Positions 25,752-34,623 of a DNA stretch of 64,000 bases are shown piece by piece (the stretch's first letter is position 1; every line of letters starts with the position of its first letter). The DNA is from Berkiella sp964606325 (GTDB lineage: Bacteria; Pseudomonadota; Gammaproteobacteria; Berkiellales; Berkiellaceae). The position numbers and the translations under genes are program-made. Below the pieces are notes generated by a model that saw nothing but the letters and a program-made list of their open reading frames with translations, did no database searches and was not told the origin of the DNA. The stretch lies in the NCBI GenBank assembly GCA_964606325.1, contig CAZSGE010000006.1, positions 31,963 through 95,962 of the forward strand. The letters are read 5' to 3'.

Positions 25752-27101
25752 TTACAAGTTAGCAACAGGTGCAGCTACTGGCGGATTTTGATCCACCGGC
25801 ACAGCATTGACTGGCGCTTGTGGCGCCATATTTTGTGCTACCGGCGCAGGCACACCACCTTGAACGGGCTGTTGGGGATTTTGTCCTGCAGGCACCACAT
25901 TAGCACCATCCGCTTGCAATCCTAGGTTAGCTGCAGGCGCTTGTCCGCCAACGATTTGATTGAACACAAGTTGTTGTTGGGGAGCGATGGCGCCAGGTGC
26001 ATTAGGAGCTCCTTGCTGTACAACGGCAGGCACTTGCTGCACAGGAGTAGCGTCGCCGCCTCTTTGAACCGCAATATGATTATGATTAATTTGATTGATA
26101 CCACCTGCACCTAAAACTGCTTGTCGTGCTTTCTCTATCGCCAAACTTGCAGCAAGCATGGTGAATTTATAACCTAAATAACCTGCCGCGCCTAATTCAA
26201 GATAATAAACTAAATGTGCGGGAATAACAGGCAGCTGAGCGTGTACACCTTCTGCAATGCCCCACAGCGCTGCATCACCTAACTTTAGTGCTTCAACAGG
26301 ATAATATGCAATACCTTCTTTAAGGGTATTCCCCCAAGAAGCAAATGAACCACCCACCGTCGTTTTGATTGTGGAAACACCTGGTATAAGTTGCGCCACT
26401 TCTCCCATAAAATGGTAGGCCTCTGTTGCACACTGCTTCGCAGCTTCAGCGCTTTCGAGGCAGCGTCCGGATTCATAAACACCTTTTAAACCTCTGGCCG
26501 TGAAATCAATATATTGCGCAAAATATTCAGTGAATTTTTGACCACGCTCATAATAATTTTTTGCAAATACTTGCTCGTCGAGTTGCGCTGTAGTGCTAGT
26601 AAAAAAATTGATAATGTTGCGACCGCCATAAAAAAATGGGCTCAATATCGAATCAGGCGCCATATCTCTTAAAGAAAAATTGAGATCATTCTTATCCCAA
26701 TATTCAAAAATTCCTGGCAATAACTTTTCATAAAAGGGACGCATAAAGGAGGTTGCATATAAACGAAAACCATCCCATATGGGTTTAGCCCACAATTTAT
26801 GGACAGCAGATGATGCCACTTCAGGTAATACAAAATATTTACCAACGGTACTCGCTGCCGATTTTGTTTTATTCCAAGCCCATGAAAAAAAACCCTGATT
26901 TTGCGCTGGAACTGGCGCGGGAGCGGGCGCTCTATAGCCTAAAATGTGCTTTGAACCCTCATACATCACTTTGAGTACAATGGGTATCATCGGCAATAAC
27001 ACGTAATGTGTTGCAATCTCAGCAACTGTCCATGTGGCATGGGCCGCATTAAAAGCCGCATTCTCTGTAGCGCTAAAAACAAGCGGATTATACTTACTCA
27101 T
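25752..27101 (-). CDS. Unknown 449-residue protein with Pro/Gln/Ala-rich C-terminus (effector candidate)
   Basis: No known domain. The ATG at 27099-27101, with TTGGA upstream, is preferred to a TTG four codons earlier. Residues about 25-50 and 295-325 are hydrophobic and could enter a membrane. An APAPVPAQNQ linker lies near residue 65. The body is aromatic-rich and helical. The last 100 residues are a low-complexity Pro/Gln/Ala/Val tail with repeated QNPQQP- and VPAP-like units. There is no signal peptide. Composition and lack of homology suggest a lineage-specific, possibly secreted protein. Confidence 0.6.
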   Translation of the reverse strand: MSKYNPLVFSATENAAFNAAHATWTVAEIATHYVLLPMIPIVLKVMYEGSKHILGYRAPAPAPVPAQNQGFFSWAWNKTKSAASTVGKYFVLPEVASSAVHKLWAKPIWDGFRLYATSFMRPFYEKLLPGIFEYWDKNDLNFSLRDMAPDSILSPFFYGGRNIINFFTSTTAQLDEQVFAKNYYERGQKFTEYFAQYIDFTARGLKGVYESGRCLESAEAAKQCATEAYHFMGEVAQLIPGVSTIKTTVGGSFASWGNTLKEGIAYYPVEALKLGDAALWGIAEGVHAQLPVIPAHLVYYLELGAAGYLGYKFTMLAASLAIEKARQAVLGAGGINQINHNHIAVQRGGDATPVQQVPAVVQQGAPNAPGAIAPQQQLVFNQIVGGQAPAANLGLQADGANVVPAGQNPQQPVQGGVPAPVAQNMAPQAPVNAVPVDQNPPVAAPVANL

Positions 27102-27300
27102 ATTTATATCCAAGGCATTAGTTAGTTAGTGGAATTGCGGTCACTGTAACCAACCCCATCTGGACATTCAATGAAAAAAAATCTTCATACGACAAACGCG
27201 CAATCAGCAACGACAAAAGGTTTTTATTGATGATTGGGAATAACTTGAGATAGGAAAAAATAAGATAAGCGCTATCAAATCAAAGCTAGGCCGACTTGCA

Positions 27301-28155
27301 TTATTCCATGGTCATTTTGAGTTTGCGCTTTTTTTTGGGTTTCACTCTTAAACTTTTTAAATTAAATGGATTAAGTAACATATTTTCAAAGGTTTGGTAT
27401 TTGGGATCTTGATATTCTTCTTGGCCAAGTGATAGCTTTCGATCACCAGACATACTCAAAAAGGTATAAGTGCCTAATAACTTGTCCCACCAACTAAAAA
27501 TAAAGCCATAATTACTGTTGGTTTCAGGCCCATATGATGAATGATGAATACGATGCATGCCAGGGGTGATGAATATCCGCCTGAAAAACATATCGGTTTT
27601 ATACTTAAACAGCACATTGATATGACCAAACATCGTGAACAAATTTAACAAAATTTCAAAGATAAGCACACTTAAAGGAGGAGCGCCTAAAAAAGCAACG
27701 CCTGTCATTTTTACGCCAGTTGAAATGATTTCTTCAATGGGGTGAAACCGAATGCCCGTACTGGCATCTAGTTCTTTATCGATATGGTGAACACGATGCA
27801 CTCGCCATAACCATTTATATTTATGGAATAAGCGATGTTGAAAATACATCACAAGATCTAAACCAATAATCGCCAAAATAACGCGAAGCGCATAAGGCCA
27901 ATGTTCTTGATGTAATACACCAATGCCTTTTTGCTGAACGTGCAAAGCCAATGTCATTGTAAAGAAAGGAAATATTAAGCGAATCAGTATTTTAGACAGC
28001 ACGCTTAAAGAAAGATGCCGTGCTATTCTTGTACCTCTGGCCGTAATCCATGGACGCCAAGCATAAAATGTTTCAAAAAGAGATAAAGCGCTAAAGGCAA
28101 TCACAAAACAGCCCATGCGGCACCATGCCTGATAATCTAGTAACCACTGTTCCAT
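27301..28155 (-). CDS. Fatty acid hydroxylase / sterol desaturase family membrane protein
   Basis: A 284-residue membrane protein with the three histidine clusters of the di-iron hydroxylase family: HRLFH, HRVHH and HRIHH, plus FHPIEEI between them. About four transmembrane helices are visible before and between the boxes. It ends with a basic tail (KPKKKRKLKMTME). Members hydroxylate or desaturate lipid chains or sterols; the substrate cannot be told here. It is divergent from the small membrane gene at 28257. Confidence 0.88.
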   Translation of the reverse strand: MEQWLLDYQAWCRMGCFVIAFSALSLFETFYAWRPWITARGTRIARHLSLSVLSKILIRLIFPFFTMTLALHVQQKGIGVLHQEHWPYALRVILAIIGLDLVMYFQHRLFHKYKWLWRVHRVHHIDKELDASTGIRFHPIEEIISTGVKMTGVAFLGAPPLSVLIFEILLNLFTMFGHINVLFKYKTDMFFRRIFITPGMHRIHHSSYGPETNSNYGFIFSWWDKLLGTYTFLSMSGDRKLSLGQEEYQDPKYQTFENMLLNPFNLKSLRVKPKKKRKLKMTME

Positions 28156-28256
28156 ACAGGTTGTCTTCTTTCCATGTTGGCGTTGCTGTTTATATTATAT
28201 GAGATAATGTAAAAATATTCTTTTTACAGTGCTTTTTGGATAGTTAGATAATCAAT

Positions 28257-28811
28257 ATGACCGATTATCTTATGTCACTCTCATTTTTGTGGGTTTGTTC
28301 TACACTAAAAAGACCCCTATCTTTGTTTGGTGCATCCATGTCGGAATTCAAATGGACATTTTTGAGTGCTATCCTTATCAGCCTTTTAGCCTTTATAGGC
28401 ATCATCTTGAATCTATTTGCAAAGTCTTTGGCACTTGAAATTGGACTCACCATTTTTGCTCTGAGTATGTGCATGATTTATGTATCGCGTTTTTCCCAAG
28501 AATACGGCTTATTATACATTCAAGAGCGTAAGCTTTTGCGCCAACTCCATAAGCATATTTCACACCACTACATCAATTTACCTCCTCAAGAAATGTGGCA
28601 AAACGCCATTGTGCAAGCACTTGATAAATACACCGCCGCCGATAAAAGAATTGCGCTATTGCATACTTTACTCAAAGATAAAGTGCAGCTCGATATGCTG
28701 ATCAACGCGGTGTTGATACAGCATCAGGAAACTCAAGTACTCTCACAATTAGGTTTGCGCTGGGACAAAGTCGCAAACGACAACAAGCTTGATGAGCATC
28801 GCCAGGCTTAG
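28257..28811 (+). CDS. Membrane protein of unknown function
   Basis: Up to 184 residues, with two adjacent transmembrane helices (about residues 33-55 and 60-77). A helical soluble domain follows that is rich in Leu and Gln (LHKHISHHYINLPPQEMW). No family is recognised. The start is uncertain: the first ATG has no ribosome site, and a later ATG at 28338 (MSEFKWTFLSAIL) would still keep both helices. A GC-rich palindrome follows the stop. Confidence 0.5.
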   Translation: MTDYLMSLSFLWVCSTLKRPLSLFGASMSEFKWTFLSAILISLLAFIGIILNLFAKSLALEIGLTIFALSMCMIYVSRFSQEYGLLYIQERKLLRQLHKHISHHYINLPPQEMWQNAIVQALDKYTAADKRIALLHTLLKDKVQLDMLINAVLIQHQETQVLSQLGLRWDKVANDNKLDEHRQA

Positions 28812-28822
28812 ACATCCCAGTC

Positions 28823-28844
28823 GGGCCGGCACGGTGATCGGCCC
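28823..28844. repeat. GC-rich palindromic repeat, copy 1
   Basis: GGGCCGGCACGGTGA followed by TCGGCCC forms a hairpin with GGGCCG and CGGCCC arms. The same 22-base unit occurs inverted at 57817-57838 with one base difference. It is far more GC-rich than its surroundings. Confidence 0.75.
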
Positions 28845-28933
28845 CTATTTAAGATATTTTATTCCATCTCATTTGCATCAATAGTCGACTTTTTGCTAAG
28901 GTTTCGCCTTGAATCAGATATTAGAGGTGAACC

Positions 28934-29932
28934 ATGAGTCGAACAGCTGCCTTCCCAGAAACGCGATTACGCCGGCTTCGTATGCAGTCTTTCTCACGAC
29001 AATTGGTGCAGGAAAATCAATTAACCGTCTCATCGATGATCCAACCTCTTTTTATTATTGAAGGTCGCAAACAACGCGAAGCCATTAGCTCCATGCCAGG
29101 CATGGCACGACTCACTATTGATGAATTGTTAGTCGAAGCGGGAGAATTGGTGCAATTAGGTGTGCCTGCTGTTGCTTTGTTTCCACAAGTACCGGTGAAT
29201 AAAAAATCCTTAGATGCCAAAGAGGCCTATAACGAACAAGGCTTGATGCAACAAGCGGCCCTCGCTTTAAAAGCGGATTTTCCGCAATTAGGTTTATTTA
29301 TTGATGTAGCCTTAGATCCTTTCACCACGCATGGTCATGACGGTGTAACCAGTGAACAGGGTGAAATCTTAAACGATGCAACCAATGAAATTTTAGTACA
29401 ACAAGCATTAAGTTTGGCTAAAGCGGGTGTAGATTTTGTTGCACCTTCCGACATGATGGATGGTCGCATAGGACAAATTCGTCAAGCATTAGAAAAAAAT
29501 GGTTTTGTTAATACCGGTATTTTAGCGTATGCCGCCAAATATGCTTCCAGTTTTTATGGCCCTTTTCGTGATGCGGTGGGATCAAAATCAAACTTAGGCA
29601 AGGGCAGTAAAGCTTCTTATCAGATGAATCCTGCCAATGCTTTAGAAGCATTACGCGAAGTTGAGATGGATATCAAAGAAGGCGCGGATATTGTGATGGT
29701 GAAACCCGGCCAACCCTATTTAGATATCGTGTGGCGCGTTAAAGAACGATTTGGATTGCCAACCTTTGCCTATCAAGTGAGTGGCGAATATGCCATGCAC
29801 ATGGCGGCAATCGAAAAAGGCTGGTTAAATGAAAGTGTGATTTTAGAATCTCTGCTTGGCTTTAAGCGTGCAGGATGCGACGCGGTATTCACTTACTTTG
29901 CAAAACGTGCAGCCCAAATGTTGCAATCATAG
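28934..29932 (+). CDS. hemB: Delta-aminolevulinic acid dehydratase (porphobilinogen synthase)
   Basis: A 332-residue enzyme that joins two 5-aminolevulinate molecules to porphobilinogen in haem synthesis. The catalytic lysines lie in YAAKYASSFYGPFRDA and MVKPGQPYLD. The metal region reads DVALDPFTTHGHDG with no cysteines, so it is the Mg-type rather than the zinc-type enzyme. AGAGGTGAACC precedes the ATG. It stands apart from the other hem genes (36872-42913). Confidence 0.97.
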   Translation: MSRTAAFPETRLRRLRMQSFSRQLVQENQLTVSSMIQPLFIIEGRKQREAISSMPGMARLTIDELLVEAGELVQLGVPAVALFPQVPVNKKSLDAKEAYNEQGLMQQAALALKADFPQLGLFIDVALDPFTTHGHDGVTSEQGEILNDATNEILVQQALSLAKAGVDFVAPSDMMDGRIGQIRQALEKNGFVNTGILAYAAKYASSFYGPFRDAVGSKSNLGKGSKASYQMNPANALEALREVEMDIKEGADIVMVKPGQPYLDIVWRVKERFGLPTFAYQVSGEYAMHMAAIEKGWLNESVILESLLGFKRAGCDAVFTYFAKRAAQMLQS

Positions 29933-29963
29933 GGGCGCATTCTAGCACCCCAATAAAGCGTTG

Positions 29964-30353
29964 TTACCGAAAACTGCGATGTGATATATTTTGTGCGCAA
30001 TCGCTCTTCATTTGATTGTGCATACTCGCCCCAAAGCGGATGGGATGTCTCCAAGCATTCATATTTAAAAAGCTTTTACCATAATTGATATAACTTTTTG
30101 CCGCAGCTCTTCCAGCTTTATCTGCCGCGGAGTGGCTATCTTTCCAAGGATATTCTTGCCGATTTTTGTAAAGAATATTTCGAGCTCTCAGCACACCAAA
30201 TGTTAACATCGCTGCTCCAAGCGCAACGCCAAACATAGCAAACCCAGACAGCGTCGCAGCGCCAATTGCAGCCAATGCGCCAACAGCAATACCCGTTCCA
30301 ATCGGTGTTCTAGAAGGTGTATGGATAAAGGTGAAAAAATTGGAAAACTTCAT
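29964..30353 (-). CDS. Small glycine-rich membrane protein of unknown function
   Basis: About 129 residues. The ATG at 30351-30353, with GAGG five bases upstream, is preferred to one 36 bases earlier. Residues about 18-58 are a glycine/alanine-rich hydrophobic stretch with GxxxG-like spacing, probably one or two helices. A basic soluble half follows, rich in Asn, Lys and His (KSYINYGKSFLNMNAWRHP). Unknown family. Confidence 0.55.
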   Translation of the reverse strand: MKFSNFFTFIHTPSRTPIGTGIAVGALAAIGAATLSGFAMFGVALGAAMLTFGVLRARNILYKNRQEYPWKDSHSAADKAGRAAAKSYINYGKSFLNMNAWRHPIRFGASMHNQMKSDCAQNISHRSFR

Positions 30354-30646
30354 TTTTGCCTCGGCGGTCTTGTCATTAAAGTAACGCATTGTAATTAGTT
30401 AGCCTTCCACTTTCAAGCCAAATAAATTACCACGAGAGAAACAGTTTGCTATTATATGTTGATAATCAATAAGGCAAATGCTATATTTAGTCATATAGAT
30501 TATTTGTCTATGTCTCATGACAATGACCCCTTTCCCTTGCTAGCATAGAGACATCCAATTCTAGAAAGCATGATTGATGGTCAACCTAAAATGGTTTTAC
30601 CCAGATCGTGCTGCCAGTATCAATTTGAGTATTTGAGGAGAATATA

Positions 30647-30976
30647 ATGGCTAACAAAAATATTGTTGCCGTCACTGACGATAACTTTGAAAAAGAAGTG
30701 ATGAGTGCCAAATTACCCGTATTGTTGGACTTCTGGGCGGAATGGTGTGGTCCCTGTAAAATGATTGCGCCAGTTTTAGATGAAATTGCCAACGCTTATG
30801 AAGGCAAATTGATCGTTGCCAAAATCAATATCGATGAAAACAGTGGGACCCCACAAAAATTTGGTGTCAGAGGCATACCCACATTAATGCTATTTAAAAA
30901 TGGCGAACTTGAGTCCACCAAAGTGGGCGCAATGTCCAAATCGCAGTTAACTGCCTTCCTCGATAGTCATCTTTAA
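30647..30976 (+). CDS. trxA: Thioredoxin
   Basis: A 109-residue cytosolic thiol-disulfide carrier. The active site is WAEWCGPCK, and the family cis-proline segment is RGIPTLMLF. Length and fold pattern are normal. A strong ribosome site (TGAGGAG) precedes the ATG. The trxA-rho order is as in E. coli. Confidence 0.97.
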   Translation: MANKNIVAVTDDNFEKEVMSAKLPVLLDFWAEWCGPCKMIAPVLDEIANAYEGKLIVAKINIDENSGTPQKFGVRGIPTLMLFKNGELESTKVGAMSKSQLTAFLDSHL

Positions 30977-31002
30977 AGGCAGCATTTGAAACGTATTTGC
31001 AT

Positions 31003-31091
31003 GATGCTAGTGGTCAATTCCTCTAGCATCGGTAAAAAAAGTTTGATAGGATCCTATTTACTTGGGTGGCGATGCCCATGCAACCCCAAGT
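31003..31091 (+). promoter_or_regulatory. rho leader with two stem-loops
   Basis: Between trxA and rho lie GATGCTAG (31003-31010) paired with CTAGCATC (31023-31030), and ACTTGGG (31060-31066) paired with CCCAAGT (31085-31091). The first may end trxA transcripts. Autoregulation of rho through its leader is known in E. coli; here it is only inferred from position and structure. Confidence 0.4.
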
Positions 31092-31146
31092 TAGACTTTC
31101 CTTTCAGTTAATAACTAAAACCCCTTCATAATTAATAAGCACGGAT

Positions 31147-32406
31147 ATGAACCTTTCGGAATTAAAAAACAAACCAGCCGCAGAGCTATCTGACATGGCC
31201 CTTGAATTTGGGGTCGAAAATCCTTCTCGCTTGCGTAAGCAAGATCTTATTTTTGGGATCTTAAAATCGCACGCAAAAAGTGGTGAGGACATCTACGGCG
31301 ATGGTGTGCTCGAACTACTACAAGATGGGTTTGGCTTTTTGCGCTCATCGCGCGCCTCCTATCTCCCAGGACCTGACGATATCTATGTGTCCCCAAGCCA
31401 AATCAGGCGTTTTGGGTTACGCACTGGAGATACCGTCTCTGGCAAAATTCGCCCCCCCAAAGATGGTGAGCGTTATTTTGCTTTATTGAAAGTCAATGAA
31501 ATCAATTATGAAAGCCCCGAATTAGGAAGAAATAAACTCCTGTTCGAAAATTTAACCCCATTGCATGCTGAATCTCGCATCAAAATGGAAGTGGGTAATG
31601 GTAGTACCGAAGATATTACCGCCCGTATTATCGATTTAGTCTCTCCGATCGGTAAAGGACAACGTGGTTTAATTGTTTCCCCACCTAAAGCGGGTAAAAC
31701 AATGATGCTGCAAAATATTGCGCACTCCATCTCCACGAACCATCCTGAATGTAAATTAATTGTACTTTTAATCGATGAGCGACCTGAAGAAGTCACTGAA
31801 ATGGAGCGTTCTGTACAAGGTGAAGTGATTGCCAGTACGTTTGATGAGCCCCCACAACGTCATGTTCAAGTCTCTGAAATGGTTATTGAAAAAGCAAAGC
31901 GTTTGGTTGAGCATCGAATGGATGTGGTTATTTTGCTTGACTCCATCACCCGATTGGCTCGCGCTTACAACACCACCATTCCCCATTCCGGCAAAGTACT
32001 CACCGGCGGTGTCGATGCTGCAGCGCTACAAAGACCTAAAAGATTTTTTGGCGCCGCGCGTAACGTAGAAGAAGGCGGTAGCTTAACCATTATCGCAACC
32101 GCATTGATTGATACCGGCTCTAAAATGGATGAAGTTATCTACGAAGAGTTCAAAGGAACCGGTAACTTAGAATTACACCTAGATAGACGAATTGCGGAAA
32201 AACGCGTTTATCCCGCTATTAATATCAATCGCTCAGGCACAAGACGTGAAGAAAAATTGACACAGCCTGACGAACTTCAAAAAATGTGGATTTTACGTAA
32301 ACTCTTGCACCCTATGGATGAATTAGCTGCCATTGAATTTCTCATTGAGCGCCTAAAAGGCACCATGACAAACGAGGAATTTTTTGAAGCGATGAAACGA
32401 TCTTAA
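31147..32406 (+). CDS. rho: Transcription termination factor Rho
   Basis: A 419-residue hexameric RNA helicase, the same length as E. coli Rho. The N-terminal RNA-binding region includes LELLQDGFGFLRS. The ATPase region shows GQRGLIVSPPKAGKT (Walker A) and DVVILLDSITRLARAYN (Walker B), with the Q-loop/R-loop region in KVLTGGVDAAALQRPKRFFG. It ends in IEFLIERLKGTMTNEEFF. Highly conserved throughout. ubiD starts 18 bases after the stop. Confidence 0.98.
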   Translation: MNLSELKNKPAAELSDMALEFGVENPSRLRKQDLIFGILKSHAKSGEDIYGDGVLELLQDGFGFLRSSRASYLPGPDDIYVSPSQIRRFGLRTGDTVSGKIRPPKDGERYFALLKVNEINYESPELGRNKLLFENLTPLHAESRIKMEVGNGSTEDITARIIDLVSPIGKGQRGLIVSPPKAGKTMMLQNIAHSISTNHPECKLIVLLIDERPEEVTEMERSVQGEVIASTFDEPPQRHVQVSEMVIEKAKRLVEHRMDVVILLDSITRLARAYNTTIPHSGKVLTGGVDAAALQRPKRFFGAARNVEEGGSLTIIATALIDTGSKMDEVIYEEFKGTGNLELHLDRRIAEKRVYPAININRSGTRREEKLTQPDELQKMWILRKLLHPMDELAAIEFLIERLKGTMTNEEFFEAMKRS

Positions 32407-32424
32407 CAGATACTTTTAGATGAT

Positions 32425-33894
32425 ATGAAGTATGCTGATTTAAGAGAATTTCTCAATCAACTAGAAGAGCAAGGTGAACTAAAACGCATTTTGCATCCAG
32501 TTGATCCCTACTTAGAAATAACAGAAGTCTGCGATCGGGTCCTTAAATCCAAAGGGCCCGCTCTATTATTCGAATCCCCCAAAAATGCCCGCATGCCATT
32601 ACTGGGCAATTTATTTGGCACGCCCGAACGTGTTGCGAAAGCCATGGGCTTTGAGCGTATTCAAGATTTACGAGAGCTTGGGGAATTCTTAGCACTACTT
32701 AAAGATCCTACTCCACCCAAGGGGTTCAAGGAACTCTTACAACAACTCCCACTTTATAAACAAATACTCAACATGACGCCCACTAAAGTTGGCAAAAGCA
32801 AAGGCCTATGCCAGCAAATTCAGCTACACAATGAGAATGTGGATTTAAGCCAACTCCCCATACAGACATGTTGGCCAGAAGATGTAGCGCCCCTTATTAC
32901 TTGGGGGCTCGTGGTTACCCAAGGTCCAGCAGGTGGACGACAAAATTTAGGAATTTATCGCCAGCAGGTCATTGCCAAAAATAAAGTAATCATGCGATGG
33001 CTCGCTCACCGCGGTGGGGCTTTAGATTATGCTAAATGGTGCAAGCAATATCCTGATAGGCCTTTTCCGATTGCCGTTGCGCTAGGATCTGATCCTGCAT
33101 CCATTTTAGCGGCTGTCACCCCTATACCTGATACCATGTCAGAATATGCTTTTGCTGGATTACTGCGCGGTAGCAAAACTCAACTTGTCCCTTGTATCAC
33201 TCACGATTTAGAAGTGCCTGCGAGCAGTGAAATTATTCTAGAAGGGTTTATCTATCCAAATGATACCGCACTGGAAGGGCCATATGGCGACCATACCGGA
33301 TATTATAATGAGGTAGAGCGATTTCCAGTGATGACTATCCAAACTATCACCATGCGCGATAACCCAATTTACCATAGTACCTATACCGGACGCCCACCCG
33401 ATGAACCAGCCATTTTAGGTGTGGCATTAAATGAAATTTTTGTGCCCATTTTGCGCAAGCAATTTCCAGAAATTGTGGATTTTTATTTACCCCCTGAAGG
33501 ATGCTCTTATCGAATGGCCGTGGTGACAATGAAAAAAGAATATCCCGGTCACGCCAAACGTGTCATGTTTGGGATTTGGTCATTTTTGCGTCAATTTATG
33601 TATACCAAATTTATTATCGTGACGGATGATGATGTTGATGCCAGAAACTGGCAAGATGTGATCTGGGCAATCACCACCCGTATGGATCCCGTGCGCGATA
33701 CCGTTCTTTTAGAAAATACACCGATTGATTATTTAGATTTTGCTTCTCCGATTTCTGGCTTAGGTGGAAAAATGGGCTTAGACGCAACACATAAACTGCC
33801 AGGGGAAACCACGCGAGAATGGGGACGCCCCATTATGCCCTGCAAAGATGTTCAAGCACGTATTGATGCACTTATGTCAACGTTAGGGCTGTGA
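32425..33894 (+). CDS. ubiD: 4-hydroxy-3-polyprenylbenzoate decarboxylase
   Basis: A 489-residue prenyl-FMN-dependent decarboxylase of ubiquinone synthesis. Family landmarks are MKYADLREFLNQLEEQGEL, NLGIYRQQVIAKNKV, EGPYGDHTGYYNEVERFPV and TGRPPDEPAILG. It needs cofactor from UbiX, which is not in the window. The rho-ubiD-fre run, with a 3-base gap to fre, matches the E. coli ubiD-fre pair. Confidence 0.97.
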   Translation: MKYADLREFLNQLEEQGELKRILHPVDPYLEITEVCDRVLKSKGPALLFESPKNARMPLLGNLFGTPERVAKAMGFERIQDLRELGEFLALLKDPTPPKGFKELLQQLPLYKQILNMTPTKVGKSKGLCQQIQLHNENVDLSQLPIQTCWPEDVAPLITWGLVVTQGPAGGRQNLGIYRQQVIAKNKVIMRWLAHRGGALDYAKWCKQYPDRPFPIAVALGSDPASILAAVTPIPDTMSEYAFAGLLRGSKTQLVPCITHDLEVPASSEIILEGFIYPNDTALEGPYGDHTGYYNEVERFPVMTIQTITMRDNPIYHSTYTGRPPDEPAILGVALNEIFVPILRKQFPEIVDFYLPPEGCSYRMAVVTMKKEYPGHAKRVMFGIWSFLRQFMYTKFIIVTDDDVDARNWQDVIWAITTRMDPVRDTVLLENTPIDYLDFASPISGLGGKMGLDATHKLPGETTREWGRPIMPCKDVQARIDALMSTLGL

Positions 33895-33897
33895 AAA

Positions 33898-34623
33898 ATG
33901 CAAGAATATCTCTATCGATGTGACAATTTCCAAGCTTTAACAAGCGACATAATGTTGTTGAAGTTTATGCCGCAATCAAAAAATGCCAGCATCTCCTACT
34001 CGGCAGGTCAATATGTTGAAGCTGTTTTTGATGATCAAGTGCTTCCCCTATCCATCGCTAATTCACCAAGTGAAACGCGCGAACTTGAATTTCACTTAAG
34101 ACACAATTCCTATCATCCTGTTGCTAAACAATTTTTAACCGCGTTACACAATAACAAGCATGTCGTTTTACGAGGCCCCATCGGAAATAGTACCTTAGAT
34201 CGTGCCACCAATGCGTCCAAAATAATTATGCTAGCCGGTGGCACCGGGTTTACTCCCTTTAAAGCATTACTCGAAGAAGCTTTATTGCTCAGGCAATATG
34301 ACAAACAAATTGATTTAATATGGGGAATTCGCCAACCACTGGATGCTTATAAAATTGATTTGTTAATGGAAAGGCAATCTACACATTCTCTTTTTGACTT
34401 TAAAGTTGTGCTTTCAGAGCCTGAGAATTTCCCCTCTTGGGAGGGACCTGTTGGGCTCGCTCATGAATATCTGGCTAAATGCTATCCACGATTTGATAAA
34501 GAGGCTGTCTTTGCCAGCGGCCCTTACCCGATGGTGAAAGCTGCTTTCGAACTCTTCACTGCACAAGGCCTCAAACCTGAGCAGTTCATTTGCGACATGA
34601 TTACTTCAGCAATTTCCGCGTAG
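33898..34623 (+). CDS. fre: NAD(P)H-flavin reductase
   Basis: A 241-residue ferredoxin-reductase-fold enzyme that reduces free flavins with NAD(P)H and may supply UbiD/UbiX or iron reduction. The NAD(P) site is MLAGGTGFTPFKALLEEA. The flavin motif usually RPxS reads LPLSIANSPS, so the arginine is replaced. The C-terminus keeps ASGPYPMVKAAF. Its 3' end overlaps the convergent Ulp1-like gene by 18 bases. Confidence 0.92.
   Translation: MQEYLYRCDNFQALTSDIMLLKFMPQSKNASISYSAGQYVEAVFDDQVLPLSIANSPSETRELEFHLRHNSYHPVAKQFLTALHNNKHVVLRGPIGNSTLDRATNASKIIMLAGGTGFTPFKALLEEALLLRQYDKQIDLIWGIRQPLDAYKIDLLMERQSTHSLFDFKVVLSEPENFPSWEGPVGLAHEYLAKCYPRFDKEAVFASGPYPMVKAAFELFTAQGLKPEQFICDMITSAISA

Noticed and set aside
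30586..30792. ORF antisense to trxA
   Set aside because: Lies across the trxA start and ribosome site; it is a shadow of a conserved gene.
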